From: Puccinia triticina
Taxonomy: Eukaryota; Basidiomycota; Pucciniomycetes; Pucciniales; Pucciniaceae
Direction of reading: 5' to 3'
DNA: 64,000 bases
NCBI RefSeq assembly: GCF_026914185.1
Contig: NC_070566.1
Location: 5,394,001-5,458,000, forward strand
Within the stretch, counting starts at the first letter, position 1. The number at the start of each line of letters is the position of its first letter. Below, piece after piece: positions 11,800-23,369 of this stretch. Below the pieces are notes generated by a model. It had not been told where the DNA came from and made no database searches. It was given only the letters and a program-made list of their open reading frames with translations. The position numbers and the translations under genes were made by a program.

Positions 11800-11982
11800 G
11801 GGCTTGCACCTGAACCCTCACTTTCCAATGTTTGCCGGGAATAGAAACCACTAGACTTCCTTCTCTTCCCTGGTCAAGGGCAGTAAATGACCTTTACTAC
11901 CTCTCTTCCCGCACTTGCTGAGGGGGACCGCTACGCAGGAACTCGCAGCAAGTACCAGGTGAGAGCAATAGCCGGAGTGGAT
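11800..11982 (+). repeat. Ngaro repeat B2
   Basis: Right terminus of the element; matches B1 at all but a few positions. The next bases, CATGCAGCC, belong to the interrupted MULE gene. Confidence 0.9.
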
Positions 11983-12499
11983 CATGCAGCCCCTGTGGTG
12001 CTGCCACGACTGCTCCGCACAACCTTGCACCAATAGTGATAACCATTCCAGAAGCCACGCGAGAAAAGAGTGTACGTCACCCCAGAGAGGCAGATTTGGA
12101 AAGGCCAATCCATCAATTGCTGGTATTGCTCCCTTGCAATAAAATCTGTAATCTGAGTTACTTCCATGAAGAAGTAAAGGTGTTGCGGGGGGAGATCATC
12201 TTTGAACTGAAGTTGGGAATTCTTTGGACGTACTGAACCACACAATCCAGGTCAGAAGAGATTGTTATCTCGGGTTCAAGACCAGCTTTTGGTGTGTTTG
12301 TGGTCTTTCTGGGCCTGGTTCTAGTTTTGGGCATTGGCTCAGCTGTCTCAGTAGATGTTAAGCTCAAGTGAAATTGGCATACAAGTCCGGGCGATTTGGA
12401 GATACCAAAGGTTGTCCACAGTTTGATAAGTCCTGCAACATCTGAATCACTCAAATTATTTTCAAGGAAGTTCTTCCGTTCAATTTTGATGGCCGTCAA
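11983..12499 (-). pseudogene. MULE protein, peptidase-like segment upstream of the Ngaro insertion
   Basis: Two overlapping minus frames. 12499-12158 has a basic/Pro linker (KTRTRPRKTTNTPK). 12245-11983 reads LQFKDDLPPQHLYF, then IADFIARE-like sequence, YTLFSRGFW and NGYHYWCKVVRSS. The HYWCK motif after a Gly-rich turn fits the His part of a papain-fold peptidase whose Cys part lies at 12503-13210; that is inference. The frame runs off into the Ngaro element and resumes at 5304. Confidence 0.6.
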
Positions 12500-12502
12500 T
12501 GA

Positions 12503-13210
12503 TTAGTTTTGGGGGACCAAGCAGGGGGTAGCTGAGTTACAGACAAATTTGTGATACTCATTGACCTCAAACAATCCCACGAGTGCCTTGGTGGGATTGC
12601 GCTTTGGATCCAAGAGGAGCCCCAAGAAGTAATCACATGAGGCAAACGTACCCGGCTGAAAGTTGGCTTGGTGCCTCTCGTTGCACAAGTTGAACAGCTT
12701 TGACTGTGCGTTAGTCAAGACCAATCTGATCTGGCCTGTCTTTGTCAAGTTGAACGTGGTTCAAGATCCAAAGTGCATGGTCAGATGGTAAAACAGAGTT
12801 TGACCTTTGCCCATGCTATTCTGAAGCCACAACGGATTGTACAATGCAAAAAGAGATTCCATGGCGGCCGCCATCCAGCACTGGTTCTTCAAATGTTCAT
12901 CTGAGAAAGCAGTGTACGACTGGTAAGTTGACCACGGACTTTGGTCAACATTGAGAGAGTTTTTGGGACACCTGAGGTTCTTCTTCTTGGTTGAAGGATC
13001 AGGACCATCCAAAAGTCCAGCTGTTGTGTTGGGCAGGCAACCATCATTGATGAATTTGCGCTTTGTTGGTTTAGCCCACCCCATCAAATGTGAGATGTTG
13101 ACTTGCATTTTGGTCTGAGAGCCATACTCCACCAAGACGCCGCACATAACCGCATTGAGCTCCTCCTCCAAGACGCTGATGAAAACAAAGAGCTCCACCA
13201 TGCCCACCAC
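12503..13210 (-). pseudogene. MULE protein, Cys-box of a peptidase-like domain
   Basis: The frame 13210-12761 ends in HLKNQCWMAAAMESLFALYNPLW, whose N-x-C-W-hydrophobic core followed by a helix resembles the nucleophile helix of papain-fold/ubiquitin-like-protease enzymes. The continuation 12748-12503 (TKTGQIRLVLTNAQSKLF, then LFEVNEYHKF) follows after a frame break near 12755. A peptidase-like C-terminus is known from some MULE lineages, such as those carrying ULP1-like domains; which family this is cannot be settled by eye. Decayed: separate frames and no single open gene. Confidence 0.6.
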
Positions 13211-13293
13211 AAGGTATTTCTTCTCTGAACTGCAGGCTCAAAGGAAATCAGTATCACAAATGAGATCAAAGAGCTGAGATACCTTGTATGAGC

Positions 13294-14138
13294 TCACCTG
13301 ATCATATAGTACACTCTATGCATGCTTTCCAAAGCATTGGCTGTATTGGGGAGTCCATTTTTTCCGTCTGGATGACCATCTAACATTGGACAACAAGATG
13401 GGAAGAGCATCAATTGAATATCCAACATTGTCCGCCAGTCAGGCCATTGCTTGGTCTTTGGGAACAGGCGGCGTAGCTCATTGAGTTTTTCCTTGTGTGT
13501 AGGACCTCCCTCTTTGATCAGATCAAGTAACGCCATACACTTCCTCTGAAAATCAGCCTGAAAATAAGGTAAGATGGTCAGATGATTGACCAGAGGATAT
13601 GCAAAAGACAAAGAATAATTAAGGCATCAAAGCTTCTTACATCTTGATCAGCCGAGAGAATTGAACGATTTCGCCTGACCCCGGTCACCTGAGCTCAAAA
13701 GTGCTGGTGAGAGCCCTTGATCATCTTGGCCGCTCAGACTGGGTCACTACAGGCAAATACCTCCAAGTATGCCGCCTTAAAACCTTCAGTTTGTGCAAGG
13801 GAAAAGTCCACAACCTGCCAGGCCATGAGATCGCGCTCCACAGGGGTTATGTCCGGCCAAATAAATTTTCGTAAGAGAGCTGCAAAGTGCAGCTTGTAGT
13901 AGTTGGTGCTGAGGCCGCAAATCCTAGAGAGCTGAGCGGGTATCCACCTTGCAGTTTGCTTGCAGAACATTGAGGTTGTGAGTAAATATCCGTTCTCAAA
14001 AAAATGGTAGGTTACGTTGGAGTTCAGGCCCCCCTGGTACACCTTGTTGTGTTTGTCTTGGGCCAAGAGTTGTTCTGCCATCCATTTAGTCTGGAACGTG
14101 AAGTGTTCACCATCCGGCTGATAGCCTGAGGATATCAC
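13294..14138 (-). pseudogene. MULE transposase core remnants
   Basis: The frame 14138-13734 reads HFFENGYLLTTSMFCKQ, RWIPAQLSRICGLSTNYYK and ALLRKFIWPDITPVERDL. The frame 13611-13294 reads QWPDWRTMLDIQLMLFPS and ANALESMHRVYYMI. The order and spacing look like the RNase-H-fold region of fungal Mutator-like transposases, with Glu in ALESMHR a candidate catalytic acid. Introns or decay split it. The 9 bp target duplication of the element supports a Mutator-type transposase. Confidence 0.65.
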
Positions 14139-14450
14139 AAGAAGCCCCTGCCTAATGAAAGCAACCAGTTATAATTGAAATGATGAAATTAGACACAAGA
14201 GGAGCAAGACTAACGAGTTCCATAGGAACATGTCCATGATAAACTTATCTCCAACCCCTGCACCTAACTTGTTGGGGACTATTCCAAGCTCTTGAAGCAT
14301 CAGGCAGCGGTAATATTGCAATCAGTTGGCATTCACAAGCGACCCATGGATATCAGTTACACTTGTGATGGGATCATCAAGGGTGATCGCTTGACCCATC
14401 TGGAGAGCAAGTTGACGGATTAACAAGAGTGCAAGTGGGCTGGAAAAAGG

Positions 14451-15141
14451 TCACATATCACACACCTTGAGTTTGAAAGCTCCTTTTGACGGGTCCTTGA
14501 CAATCTTGGCTTTGAGATCAGCGCGTGAGAGCAGGTCAGGTTTCTTGGATTCAGGCCAAGGATGATCATGCACACCTTCGTGACGGAGCAGAGCCCAGCC
14601 GGATGGAATGTGCAATTTGAATTGGGTGGCCGTTCCCTGACAAGCAATCCAGTTGACATTCCCCGGGCATTGGCCAGCAACTCCTGGGCATTTCAGGTGA
14701 CTGAACAATTCACAGTGAAATTGTTTGAGTGAATAATGAAATTCCTGCATCACATAACCAATTGGAAACTCACTTGTCAAGATATTCTTGGATACCTCCT
14801 TGAGCCGTTGGGGGGGAACAAATCCATTGGCAAGTATCTATGTTGCAAACCAGAGCCCCAAGACAATAGACCCGCAGGACTTTCCAGGTGTCTGTGCTCC
14901 TTTTCTCGATGCTGGTTGTTTTTGTGAACCCTACGGAGACAAAATTAACCACGGTCATGTTGGTCATCTTGACAAATATAGTGGCACCATTTGGATAGAG
15001 CGGATAGTTCTTGCGGTCCAGAGTAGACCCGTGATCAATAAATGTATGGAAGGAATCAAAGTCGGTGGGCAACTCGCATTTCACAACTAAAGCAACATTG
15101 GGTGGGTCTGGTGGTGGCGGGTTTGATTCTTGGGAAGACAT
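14451..15141 (-). pseudogene. MULE transposase N-terminus with zinc-finger-like domain
   Basis: Starts MSSQESNPPPPDPPNVAL at 15141. Exon 1 runs to about 14773, where GTGAGT follows. The next exon, after a CAG near 14706, encodes CPGVAGQCPGNVNW, ACQGT and WALLRHEGVHDHPWPE. The pattern of Cys pairs followed by HxGxHxHPWP is like the GCM/WRKY-type zinc domains that Mutator-like transposases use to bind their terminal repeats. It is followed by DPSKGAFKLKV and the catalytic region. This is the best-preserved part of the gene. Confidence 0.65.
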
Positions 15142-15329
15142 TACAACTCTTCTGGTGGATGGAACAAAAAAAACAGGCAGGGGGATTAGGTGTTATTGGA
15201 GCTGTTTGTTGAAGAGGGGGAGATGACTTACGGTCTGGCTAGCTGGACCATATGGGTATGTCTGGATCTGTATGAAAAAGGCGCCCTCATCTCCTCGATA
15301 TGGTTGAGCACGTGGTGATCTATCAATGT

Positions 15330-15678
15330 GGTGTGTAAAATGTAAATTGGTCACAAGGAGCTTGTATTTCTAATTGTACATGGGCTGAAACTGTATTTTT
15401 ACAAGCCCTGTAGCACTGTATGCTTGTAAATTTCAACATCACACCGCCCAAATCGAAAAATTGAGTGGTACAACAGCCTGCCCTGGAAATAGAATTGTCC
15501 CTGGCCAGATGAGGATTTTTTTATACAGGGCACATTTTACGGTAGATCCCTTTGCAAGGTGGAGATTTTGGCCAGCAGCCCCTAAATTTACACATAACAC
15601 CCACATAATTATACTTTTACATGGAGGTAAATTTACAGGGCACCTTGTAGAAGGTACTTTGTAAAAATCATCTGCCCC
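15330..15678 (-). repeat. MULE terminal inverted repeat, right
   Basis: Inverted partner of 3256-3650. Repeated TTTACA motifs, ending in GATTTTTACAAAGT-type sequence and CTGCCCC when read toward the end. The TSD ATTGTATAC follows. Confidence 0.7.
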
Positions 15679-16904
15679 ATTGTATACCTTGAATGGCCAC
15701 AAAACTGCCAAATGTAGCAGCTACAATGTGATTGGTTGCCAAATTTCACTAATTTGGTAGTTTCTTGGTGTTACTGCCAATATATCTCAGCGCAGTGTGG
15801 GAGTTCTTCCATGATATTGGTACCAAAATAAATGCCCTCAATGACCCATTGTATACCTTGAATGGCCACAAAACCACCAAATGTGGCAGCTACAAGGTGA
15901 TCTGTTGCCAAATATCACTAATTTAGTAGTTTCTTGGTCTTTCTGCCACTATATCTCAGCGCAGCGTGGAAGTTTGTCCATGATATTGGTACCAAAATAA
16001 TCAAATGCCCTCAAAGATTCATTGTCTACCTTGAATGGCCACAAAACCCCCAAATTCAGCAGCTACAATCTGATTAGTTGCCAAAGATCACTAATTTGAT
16101 AGTTTCTTAGTGTTTCTGCCACTATGTCTCAACACAGGCTGGGAGTTCTTCCATTATATTTTTATCAAAATAATCTAATTCCCCCAAGCATCAATTGTGT
16201 ACCTTGACTGACCTCAAAACCAGCAAATCTAGCAGCTGCAATCTGATCAGTGGCCAAATATCACTAATTAGTTTCTTGGTGTTTCTGCCACTATATCTCA
16301 AGGAGTGTGGGAGTTTTTCCATGCCCTTGGTACCAAAATAATCAAATGCCCTCAATGACTTATTGTTTGCCTTGAATGGCCACAAATCCGCAAAATGTAG
16401 CAGCTACAATGTGATTGGTTGGCAAATATCACTAATTTGGTAGTTTCTTGGTAAGTCTGCCACTATATCTCAAGGAGTGTGGGAGTTCTCCCATGATAAT
16501 GGTGTCAAAATGATCAAACACCACCAAGGGCCCATTGTGTACCTTGAATGACCACAAAACACCCAAATGTAGCAGCTACAATGTGATTAGTTGCCAAATG
16601 TCACTGATTTGGTAGTTTCTTGGTGTTCCTGCCACTATATCTCAGCGCAGGGTAGGAGTTCTTCCATGATATTGGTACAAAAATGATTGAATGCCCTAAA
16701 TGATTCATTGCGTACCTTGAATGGCCACAAAACTGCCAAATGTTGCAGCTACAATGTGATTGGTTGCCAAAAATTGCTAATTGGGTAGTTTCTTGGTGTT
16801 TTTGCCACTATATCTCAGCGCAGTGTGGGAGTCCTTCCACGATATTAGTACCAAAATGAACAAATGCCCTCAGTGACTCATTTTGTACCTTGAATGGCCA
16901 GAAC
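15679..16904 (-). repeat. ~170 bp satellite, left array part 2
   Basis: About seven tandem units of the same orientation as 2761-3255, each with GCAGCTACAATGTGAT, TTTCTTGGTGTTTCTGCC and CACTATATCTCAGCGCAG. Units differ by point changes and short indels. The first continues the unit broken by the MULE. Confidence 0.85.
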
Positions 16905-17063
16905 TCCCAGCCTGTGTTGAGATATAGTGGCAGAAACACCAAGAAACTACCAAATTAGTGATACTTGGCAACTAATCAGATTGTAGCTGCTACATTTGGG
17001 GCTTTTGTGGCCATTCAAGGTAGACAATGAAGCTTTGAGGGAATTTGATAATTTTGATACCAA
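16905..17063 (+). repeat. Satellite, first right-arm unit
   Basis: The satellite orientation flips here: GAGATATAGTGGCAGAAAC now reads on the plus strand. This is the centre of the foldback. The unit is cut after CCAA by the Helitron at 17064. Confidence 0.8.
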
Positions 17064-19274
17064 CTAGAGGCCAAGGCGGCTCCGCCGCTGCAGGGCACCA
17101 ATCCATCCTCCTTTCCTGCCAAAAAGCTCCCCAAGTCACCTCATTAGCCCTTCAATATTTGGGTCACCATCCACTGATATTCCTCCCCCCCCCCCCACAG
17201 GCCTATCCCACCAGAAATCAACAGAAATTCTTCCTGAAGCAGGGCAAGCAGGGACTGGGTGTGTCACAATTCAGGAGACTTGAATGCATCCGTTTAAATC
17301 ATGGTTCTTGAGATTTTCAAAGTTGGCCTTACAGCAACAGAGGAAACAAGCAAGCATTTCACCTCCCCAATTTGGAATGTTTGACCCCCTTTGCTATCCA
17401 AGCCATCTTAATCACATCTCATGGAATAGCAGCCACATCAAAACACTCCTCATATGGTAGTTAGATTTTAAAAACTTACCTCACCCAGAATTTTATTCCA
17501 TACTCGTTATTGGAATGTTGTCAATAAAAATGCTGCTTAATTTCTAATGGTATAATATTTGGAAGTTATCCAAGTTTAAAATAGTAGATTTTTCTACACT
17601 ATAAAAAGTCAAGAAGAAATTCATGTATTTATGATCAGATGTATCAATACCACAGAATTTGGAAACAAATTATGAACTCAGCGCTCATCTGTGCACAGCT
17701 CAGCCAGCTCAGGGTGTGACTACACATGTGAATTACCGGTCTGAGGGGCCTCGGTCTTCCATCCATCCCTAAGACCGGTCATCGCAGCGCTATACATGCG
17801 GATGACCGGCCTTCCGCAGGCCGGTCATCACAGCACTACACGTGCGGATGACCGGCCTGAGAGATTGAGGGACGACCGAGGCGGATCATCCGCACGTGTA
17901 GTCTTGCAATAACCGGCCTGAGGGATTGAGGGACGACTGAGGCGGATCATCCGCACGTGTAGTCTTGCAATAACTGGCCTGAGGAAGGCTGGTCATCCGC
18001 ATGTATAGCGCTGCAATGACCGGTCTTAGGGATGGATGGAAGACCGAGGCCCCTCAGACCGGTCATTCGCATGTGTAGTGCTGCGATGACTGGCCTGAGG
18101 GATGGCTGGAAGACCAATGCCGGTCATTGCTGGGTACACATTGTGCCAGTCATCGGGTCTCAGTCCACTCGATGACTGGCGTGTGCCGGTCATCAAGTGG
18201 GTTGTTTACCCTCTTGATGCCGGCACTGCCGGCATCAAGAGGGTTGTGTACATACTCGATGACTGGCTTGTGCCAGTCATTGGGTCACATTCCACTCAAT
18301 GAATGACGTGTGCCGGTCATCAAGTGGGTTGTGTACCCACTCAATGACTGGTGTGTGCCGGCATTGAGAGGGTTGTGTACCCACTCAATAACTGGCGTGT
18401 GCTGGTAATCGAGTGTATTGAGACCCACTCGATGACTGGCTTGTGCCAGTCATCGGGTCTCAGTCCACTCAATGACTGGCGTGTGCCGGTCATCGAGTGG
18501 GTTGTGTACCCTCTTGATGGCCGGTGTGTGCCGGAATCGAGAGGGTTGTGTACCCACTTGATAACTGGCACAAACTGGCTTGTGCCAGTCATTGGGTCTC
18601 AGTCCACTGGATGACTGGCGTGTGCCGGTCATTGAGTGGGTTGTTCACCCTCTTGATGGCCGGTGTGTGCCGGCAGGTAGGGTTGTGTACCCACTTGATG
18701 ACTGGCTTGTGCCAGTCATCGGGTCTCAGTCCACTCGATGAGCTGCAATGACCAGTCTTAGGGATGGATACCAAGGCCCCTCAGACCGGTCATTTGCATG
18801 TGTAGTGCTGCGATGACTGGCCTGACTCAGGCCAGTCATTGTGCCCCGTGGCAACGACCACTGGTGCATTGAGGATAGGGGCACCACCGGGGCAGTTACA
18901 ATAGGAGGAGGGTGGTGTGGCTGTGGTCTGGGTAAGCAGGCGGTGCGGTTAGATGGTGCCTGTGGGTAAATACATATATAAGGAAGGGGATTTGGGATTC
19001 ATTGATCCGCAGGGGATTTGGCTTCGTCCGCCCCCCCTCCCTGGGAGCCCCCTAACTGCTTGGTTAGGCCCTCCCTGGCTAGTTTACCAACCGGCCGTCT
19101 TTTGCTTGTTGCTCCGGCACAGCTGGAGGGTCATCCATAGGGCCTTTGGGCCTTTGGGGATATTCAATGTGCCTAGTGAGAAGAATGGGGCATTTTTGCC
19201 CCATTTTGTGAGAAAAAAACACCCCAAAACTTAGATCTGCAGGTCTAGAATTCTGTGGATTTAAGAAAGTGGGA
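17064..19274 (-). mobile_element. Non-autonomous Helitron
   Basis: Read on the minus strand it starts TCCCACTTTC (19274) and ends CTCTAG (17064), with a GC hairpin (GCGGC-GGA-GCCGC) 12 bases before the end, and lies between a host A and T. Rejoining the flanks gives CCAATATTATGGAAG, matching a normal satellite unit (CCAATATCATGGAAG). These are the hallmarks of Helitron insertion without target duplication. The 2211 bp interior has no Rep or helicase. It holds a palindromic minisatellite (17700-18850). Confidence 0.85.
17700..18850. repeat. Palindromic minisatellite inside the Helitron
   Basis: Dense short repeats built from GATGACTGGC, GTGTGCCGGTCATC and GGGTTGTGTACCC, many self-complementary (GACCGGTC, GCCGGC), plus longer inverted copies on both flanks (17745-18100 and 18750-18840). 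Reading frames of 60-90 codons here are translations of the repeat, not genes. Confidence 0.85.
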
Positions 19275-22200
19275 TATTATGGAAGACCTCCTACACTGCA
19301 TTGAGATATAGTGGCAGAAACACCAAGAAACTACCCAATTAGTGATATTTGGCCACTGATCAGATTGCAGCTGCTAGATTTGCAGGTTTTGAGGTCAGTC
19401 AAGGTACACAATTGATGCTTGGGGGAATTAGATTGTTTTGATAAAAATATAATGGAAGAACTCCCAGCATGTGTTGAGATATAGTGGCAGAAATACCAAG
19501 AAACCCCCAAATTAGTGATATTTGGCAACTAATAAGATTGTAGCTGCTACATTTGGGGGTTTTGTGGTCAGTCAAGGTACAAAATGAAACTTTGAGGGCA
19601 TTTGATTATTTTGGTACCATTATAATGGAAGAACTCCCATCCTGCACTGAGATAAAGTGGCAGAAACACAAAAAAACTACCAAATTAATGATATTTGGCA
19701 ACCAATCAAATTGTAGCTGCTACATTTGGGGGTTTTGTTGTCAGTCAAGATACACAATAAAACCTTGAGGGCATTTGATTATTTTGGTACCAATATCATG
19801 GGAGAACTCCCACCCTGTGCTGAGATATAGTGGCAGAAACACCAAGAAACTACCAAATTAGTGATATTTGGCAGTTGATCACATTGTGGCTGCTACATTG
19901 GGGGGCTTTGTGGTCAGACAAGGTACACAATAAATCCTTGGGGGCTTTTGATTTTTTGGGTATCAATATCATGGAAGAACTCCCACACTGCGGTGAGATA
20001 TAGTGGCTGAAGCACCAAGAAACTATCAAATTACTGATATTTGATAACTGATCAGATTGGAGCTGCTACAGTTGGGGGTTTTGGGGTCACATGAGGTACC
20101 CAATGATTTCTTGAAGTCTTTTGATCATTTTTGTACCAATATCATGGAAGAGATTCCACTCTGTGTTGAGAAATTGTGGCAGAAACACCAAGAAACTACC
20201 AAATTAGCAATATTTTGCAGCTGATCAGATTGTAGCTGCTACATTTTGGGGGATTTCTGGTCAAGAAAGGTACACAATGAACCCTTGGGGGCCTCTTGTC
20301 ATTTTGGTACCAATATGATGGAAGAAATCCCACACTGCGCTGAGATAAAGTGGCAAAAGCACCAAGAAACTACCAAATTAGTGATATTTGGCAACTGATA
20401 ACATTGTGGCTGCTACATTTGGGGGTTTTGTGGTCAGTAAAGGTACGTAATGAAACTTTTGGTGTTTTTAACCATTTTGGTAACCATCTGGCAGAAGGAT
20501 TCCCACCCTGGGATGAGATATAGTGGCAGAAACACCAAGAAACTACCAAAGTAGTGATATTTGGGAACTGATCAGACTGTAGCCGATACATTTGGGGGTT
20601 GTGTGGTCAGTAAAGGTACATAATGAAACTTTGGGGCCTTCTTAACAAAGGTACATAATGAAACTTTGGGGGCTTCTTAGTATTTCAGTAACCATATTGC
20701 AGAAGAATTCTCACGCTGGGATGAGATATAGTGGCAGAAACACCAAGAAACTACCAAAGTAGTGATATTTGGCAACTGATCAGATTGTAGCTGTTACATT
20801 TGGGGCTTTGTGGTCAGTAAGGGTACATAATGAAACCTTGGGGGCTTGTGAACTTTTTGGTCACCATCTGGCAGAAGGATTCCCACGCTGGGATGAGATA
20901 TAGTGGCAGAAACACCAAGAAACTACCAAAGTAGTGATATTTGGAAACTGATCAGACTGTAGCTGCTATAGGGGGTTTTGTGGTAGGTAAAGGTACATAA
21001 TGAAACTTTGGGGGCTTCTGAACATATGAGTAACAATATGGAAGAAAAATATCACACTGGGATGAGAAATAGTGGCAGAAACACCAAGAAACTACCAAAG
21101 TAGTGATATTTGGGAACTGATCAGACTGTAGCTGCTACATTTGGGGGTTTTGTGGTCAGTAAAGGTACATAATGAAACTTTGAGGCTTGTGAACATCTTG
21201 GTCACACTCTGGCAGAAGGATTCCCACGCTGGAATGAGATATAGAGGCAGGAATACCAAGAAATTACCAAAATAGTGATATTTGGAAACTGATCAGACTG
21301 TAGCTGCTATAGGGGGTTTTGTGGTAAGTAAAGGTACATAATGAAACTTTGGGGGCTTATTAACATTTTAGTAACAATATGGCAGAAACATTACAACGCT
21401 GGGATGAGATATAGTGGCAGAAACACCAAGGAACTACCAAAGTAGTGATACTTGGGAACTGATCAGACTGTGCCTGCTACATTTGGGGGTTTTGTGGTCA
21501 GTAAAGGTACTTGATGAAACTTTGGGGGCTTTTAACTATTTTTGTCACCATCTGGCAGAAGGATTCCCATGCTGGGATGAGATATAGTGGCAGAAACAAC
21601 AAGAAACTACCAGAGTAGTGATATTTGGGAACTGATCAGACTATAGCTGCTACATTTGGAGGTTTTGTGGTCAGTAAAGGTACTTATGAAACTTTGGGGG
21701 CCTTTAACCATTTTGGTAACCATCTGGCAGAAGGATTCCCACGCTGGGATGAGATATAGTGGCAGAAACTACCAAAGTAGTGATATTTGGGAACTGATCA
21801 GACTGTACCTGCTACATTTGGGGGTTTTGTGGTCAGTAAAGATGCAGAATAAACCTTTGGGGGCTTTGAAATATTTTGGAAACATATGGCAGAAGGATTC
21901 CCACGCTGTGATGGGATATAGTGGCAGAAACACCAAGAAACTACCAAAGTAGTGATATTTGGGAAGTGATCAGACTGTAGCTAATAGATTTGGGGGTTTT
22001 GCGGTCAGTAAAGGTACATAATGAAACTTTGGTGGCTTCTTAACATTTGAGTAACCATAGGGCAAACGAATTCTCACTCTGGGACTCAGATATAGTGGTA
22101 AAAACACCAAAAAACCACCAAAGTAGTTATACTTGGGAACTGATCAGACTGTAGCTGCTACATTTGGGGGTTTTGTGGTCAGTAAAGGTACATAATAAAA

Positions 22201-23369
22201 CTTTGGGGGCTTTCACACGTTCTGCTCATCATCTGGCAGAAGAATCCCCATGCTGGGATGAGATATAGTGGCAGGAACACCAAGAAACTACGAAAGCAGT
22301 GATATTCGGGAACAGATCAGACTGTAGCTAATATATTTGGGGGTTTTGTGGTCAGTAAAGGTAGATAATGAAACTTTGGGGGCTTCTTAATATTCTAGTA
22401 ACCACATGGCAGAAGAATTCCCACGCTGCAATGAGCTATAGTGGCAGAAACACCAAGAAACTGCCAAAGTAATTTTATTTGGGAACTGATCAGACTGTAG
22501 CTGCTACATTTGGGGGTTTGGTGGTCAGTGAAGGTACAGAAGAAACCTTTGGGGGCTTGTAAATATTTTGGAAACCATATGGCAGAAGGATTCCCAAGCT
22601 GTGATGGGATATAGTGGGAGAAACACCAAGAAACTACCAAAGTAGTGATATTTGGAAACTGATCAAACCGTAGCTGCTAGATCTGGGGGGCTTTGTGGTA
22701 ATTAAAGGTACATAATGAAATTATGGGGGCTTTTAAACATTTTGGTCACCATCTGGCAAAATAATTCCCACGCTGGGATGAGATATAGTGGCAGAAACAC
22801 CAAGAAACTACCAGAGTAGTCATATGTGGAAACTGATCAGACTGTAGCTGCTACATTTGGGGGTTTTGTTGTCAGTGAAAGTACATAACAAAACTTTGAG
22901 GGCTTGTAAACCTTTTGGTAACCATATGGCAGAAGAATTCCCACGCTGGGATGAGATATAGTGGCAGAAACCCCAAGAAACTACCAAAGTAGTGATATTT
23001 GGAAACTGATCAGACTGTAGCTGCTACATTTGGGGGTTTTGTGGTCAGTAAAGGAACATGATAAAACTTTGGTGGCTTGTAAACATTTTTGTAAAAATAT
23101 CTTGGAAGAATTTCCACGCTGGGATGAGATATAGTGGCAGAAACACCAAGAAACTACCAAAGTAGTGATATTTGGCAACTAATTGGACTGTAGCTGCTAC
23201 ATTTGGGGGTTTTGTGGTCAGTAAAGGTACATAATGAAACTTTGGGGGCTTTTCAATATTTTGGTCACCATCTGGCAGAAGGATTCCCACGCTGGGATGA
23301 GATATAGTGGCAGAAACACCAAGAAACTACCAAAGTAGTGATATTTGGCAACTGATCAGATTGTAGCTG
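19275..23369 (+). repeat. ~170 bp satellite, right array
   Basis: About two dozen tandem units, spaced 168-174 bp where I counted (20722, 20890, 21062, 21234, 21402, 21576). Shared cores are GAGATATAGTGGCAGAAAC, CTACCAAAGTAGTGATATTT and CTGATCAGACTGTAGC. Left units carry AAATTAGTGATA, right units AAAGTAGTGATA, so subfamilies are spatially ordered. No coding content. Confidence 0.9.

Larger units (their letters stand above)
5305..11982 (+). mobile_element. Ngaro-type tyrosine-recombinase retrotransposon
   Basis: It carries a Gag-like gene, a reverse transcriptase/RNase H gene without a methyltransferase domain, and a tyrosine-recombinase gene, in that order. It is bounded by split direct repeats: A1 (5305-5533), pol, B1 (11358-11540), A2 (11541-11768), B2 (11800-11982). 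The arrangement A1-B1-A2-B2 is diagnostic of the Ngaro group within DIRS-like elements, which insert through a circular intermediate and make no target duplication. The host trinucleotide CAT occurs on both sides (5302-5304 and 11983-11985). It interrupts the MULE coding sequence. Gag and recombinase genes each show a frameshift, so the copy is probably inactive. Confidence 0.9.
3256..15678 (-). mobile_element. Mutator-like element (MULE) with nested insertions
   Basis: The element begins GGGGATG and ends CTGCCCC. It is flanked on both sides by the same 9 bases, ATTGTATAC (3247-3255 and 15679-15687), the duplication length typical of Mutator. Removing the element and one duplicate restores an intact satellite unit, as in the neighbouring unit near 15845. 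The terminal repeats share TTTTTACAAAGT and many TTTACA motifs. Inside is a decayed minus-strand transposase with zinc-finger, transposase and peptidase-like parts, interrupted by a solo LTR (4147-5096) and an Ngaro retrotransposon (5305-11982). Without those it is about 4.8 kb. Confidence 0.85.

Noticed and set aside
18102..18774. Cluster of 60-90 codon frames on both strands
   Set aside because: Products of the palindromic minisatellite within the non-autonomous Helitron.
19275..23369. Centromeric satellite
   Set aside because: Unit length is suggestive, but the array lies inside a foldback element with inverted arms and ends; nothing here shows centromere function.
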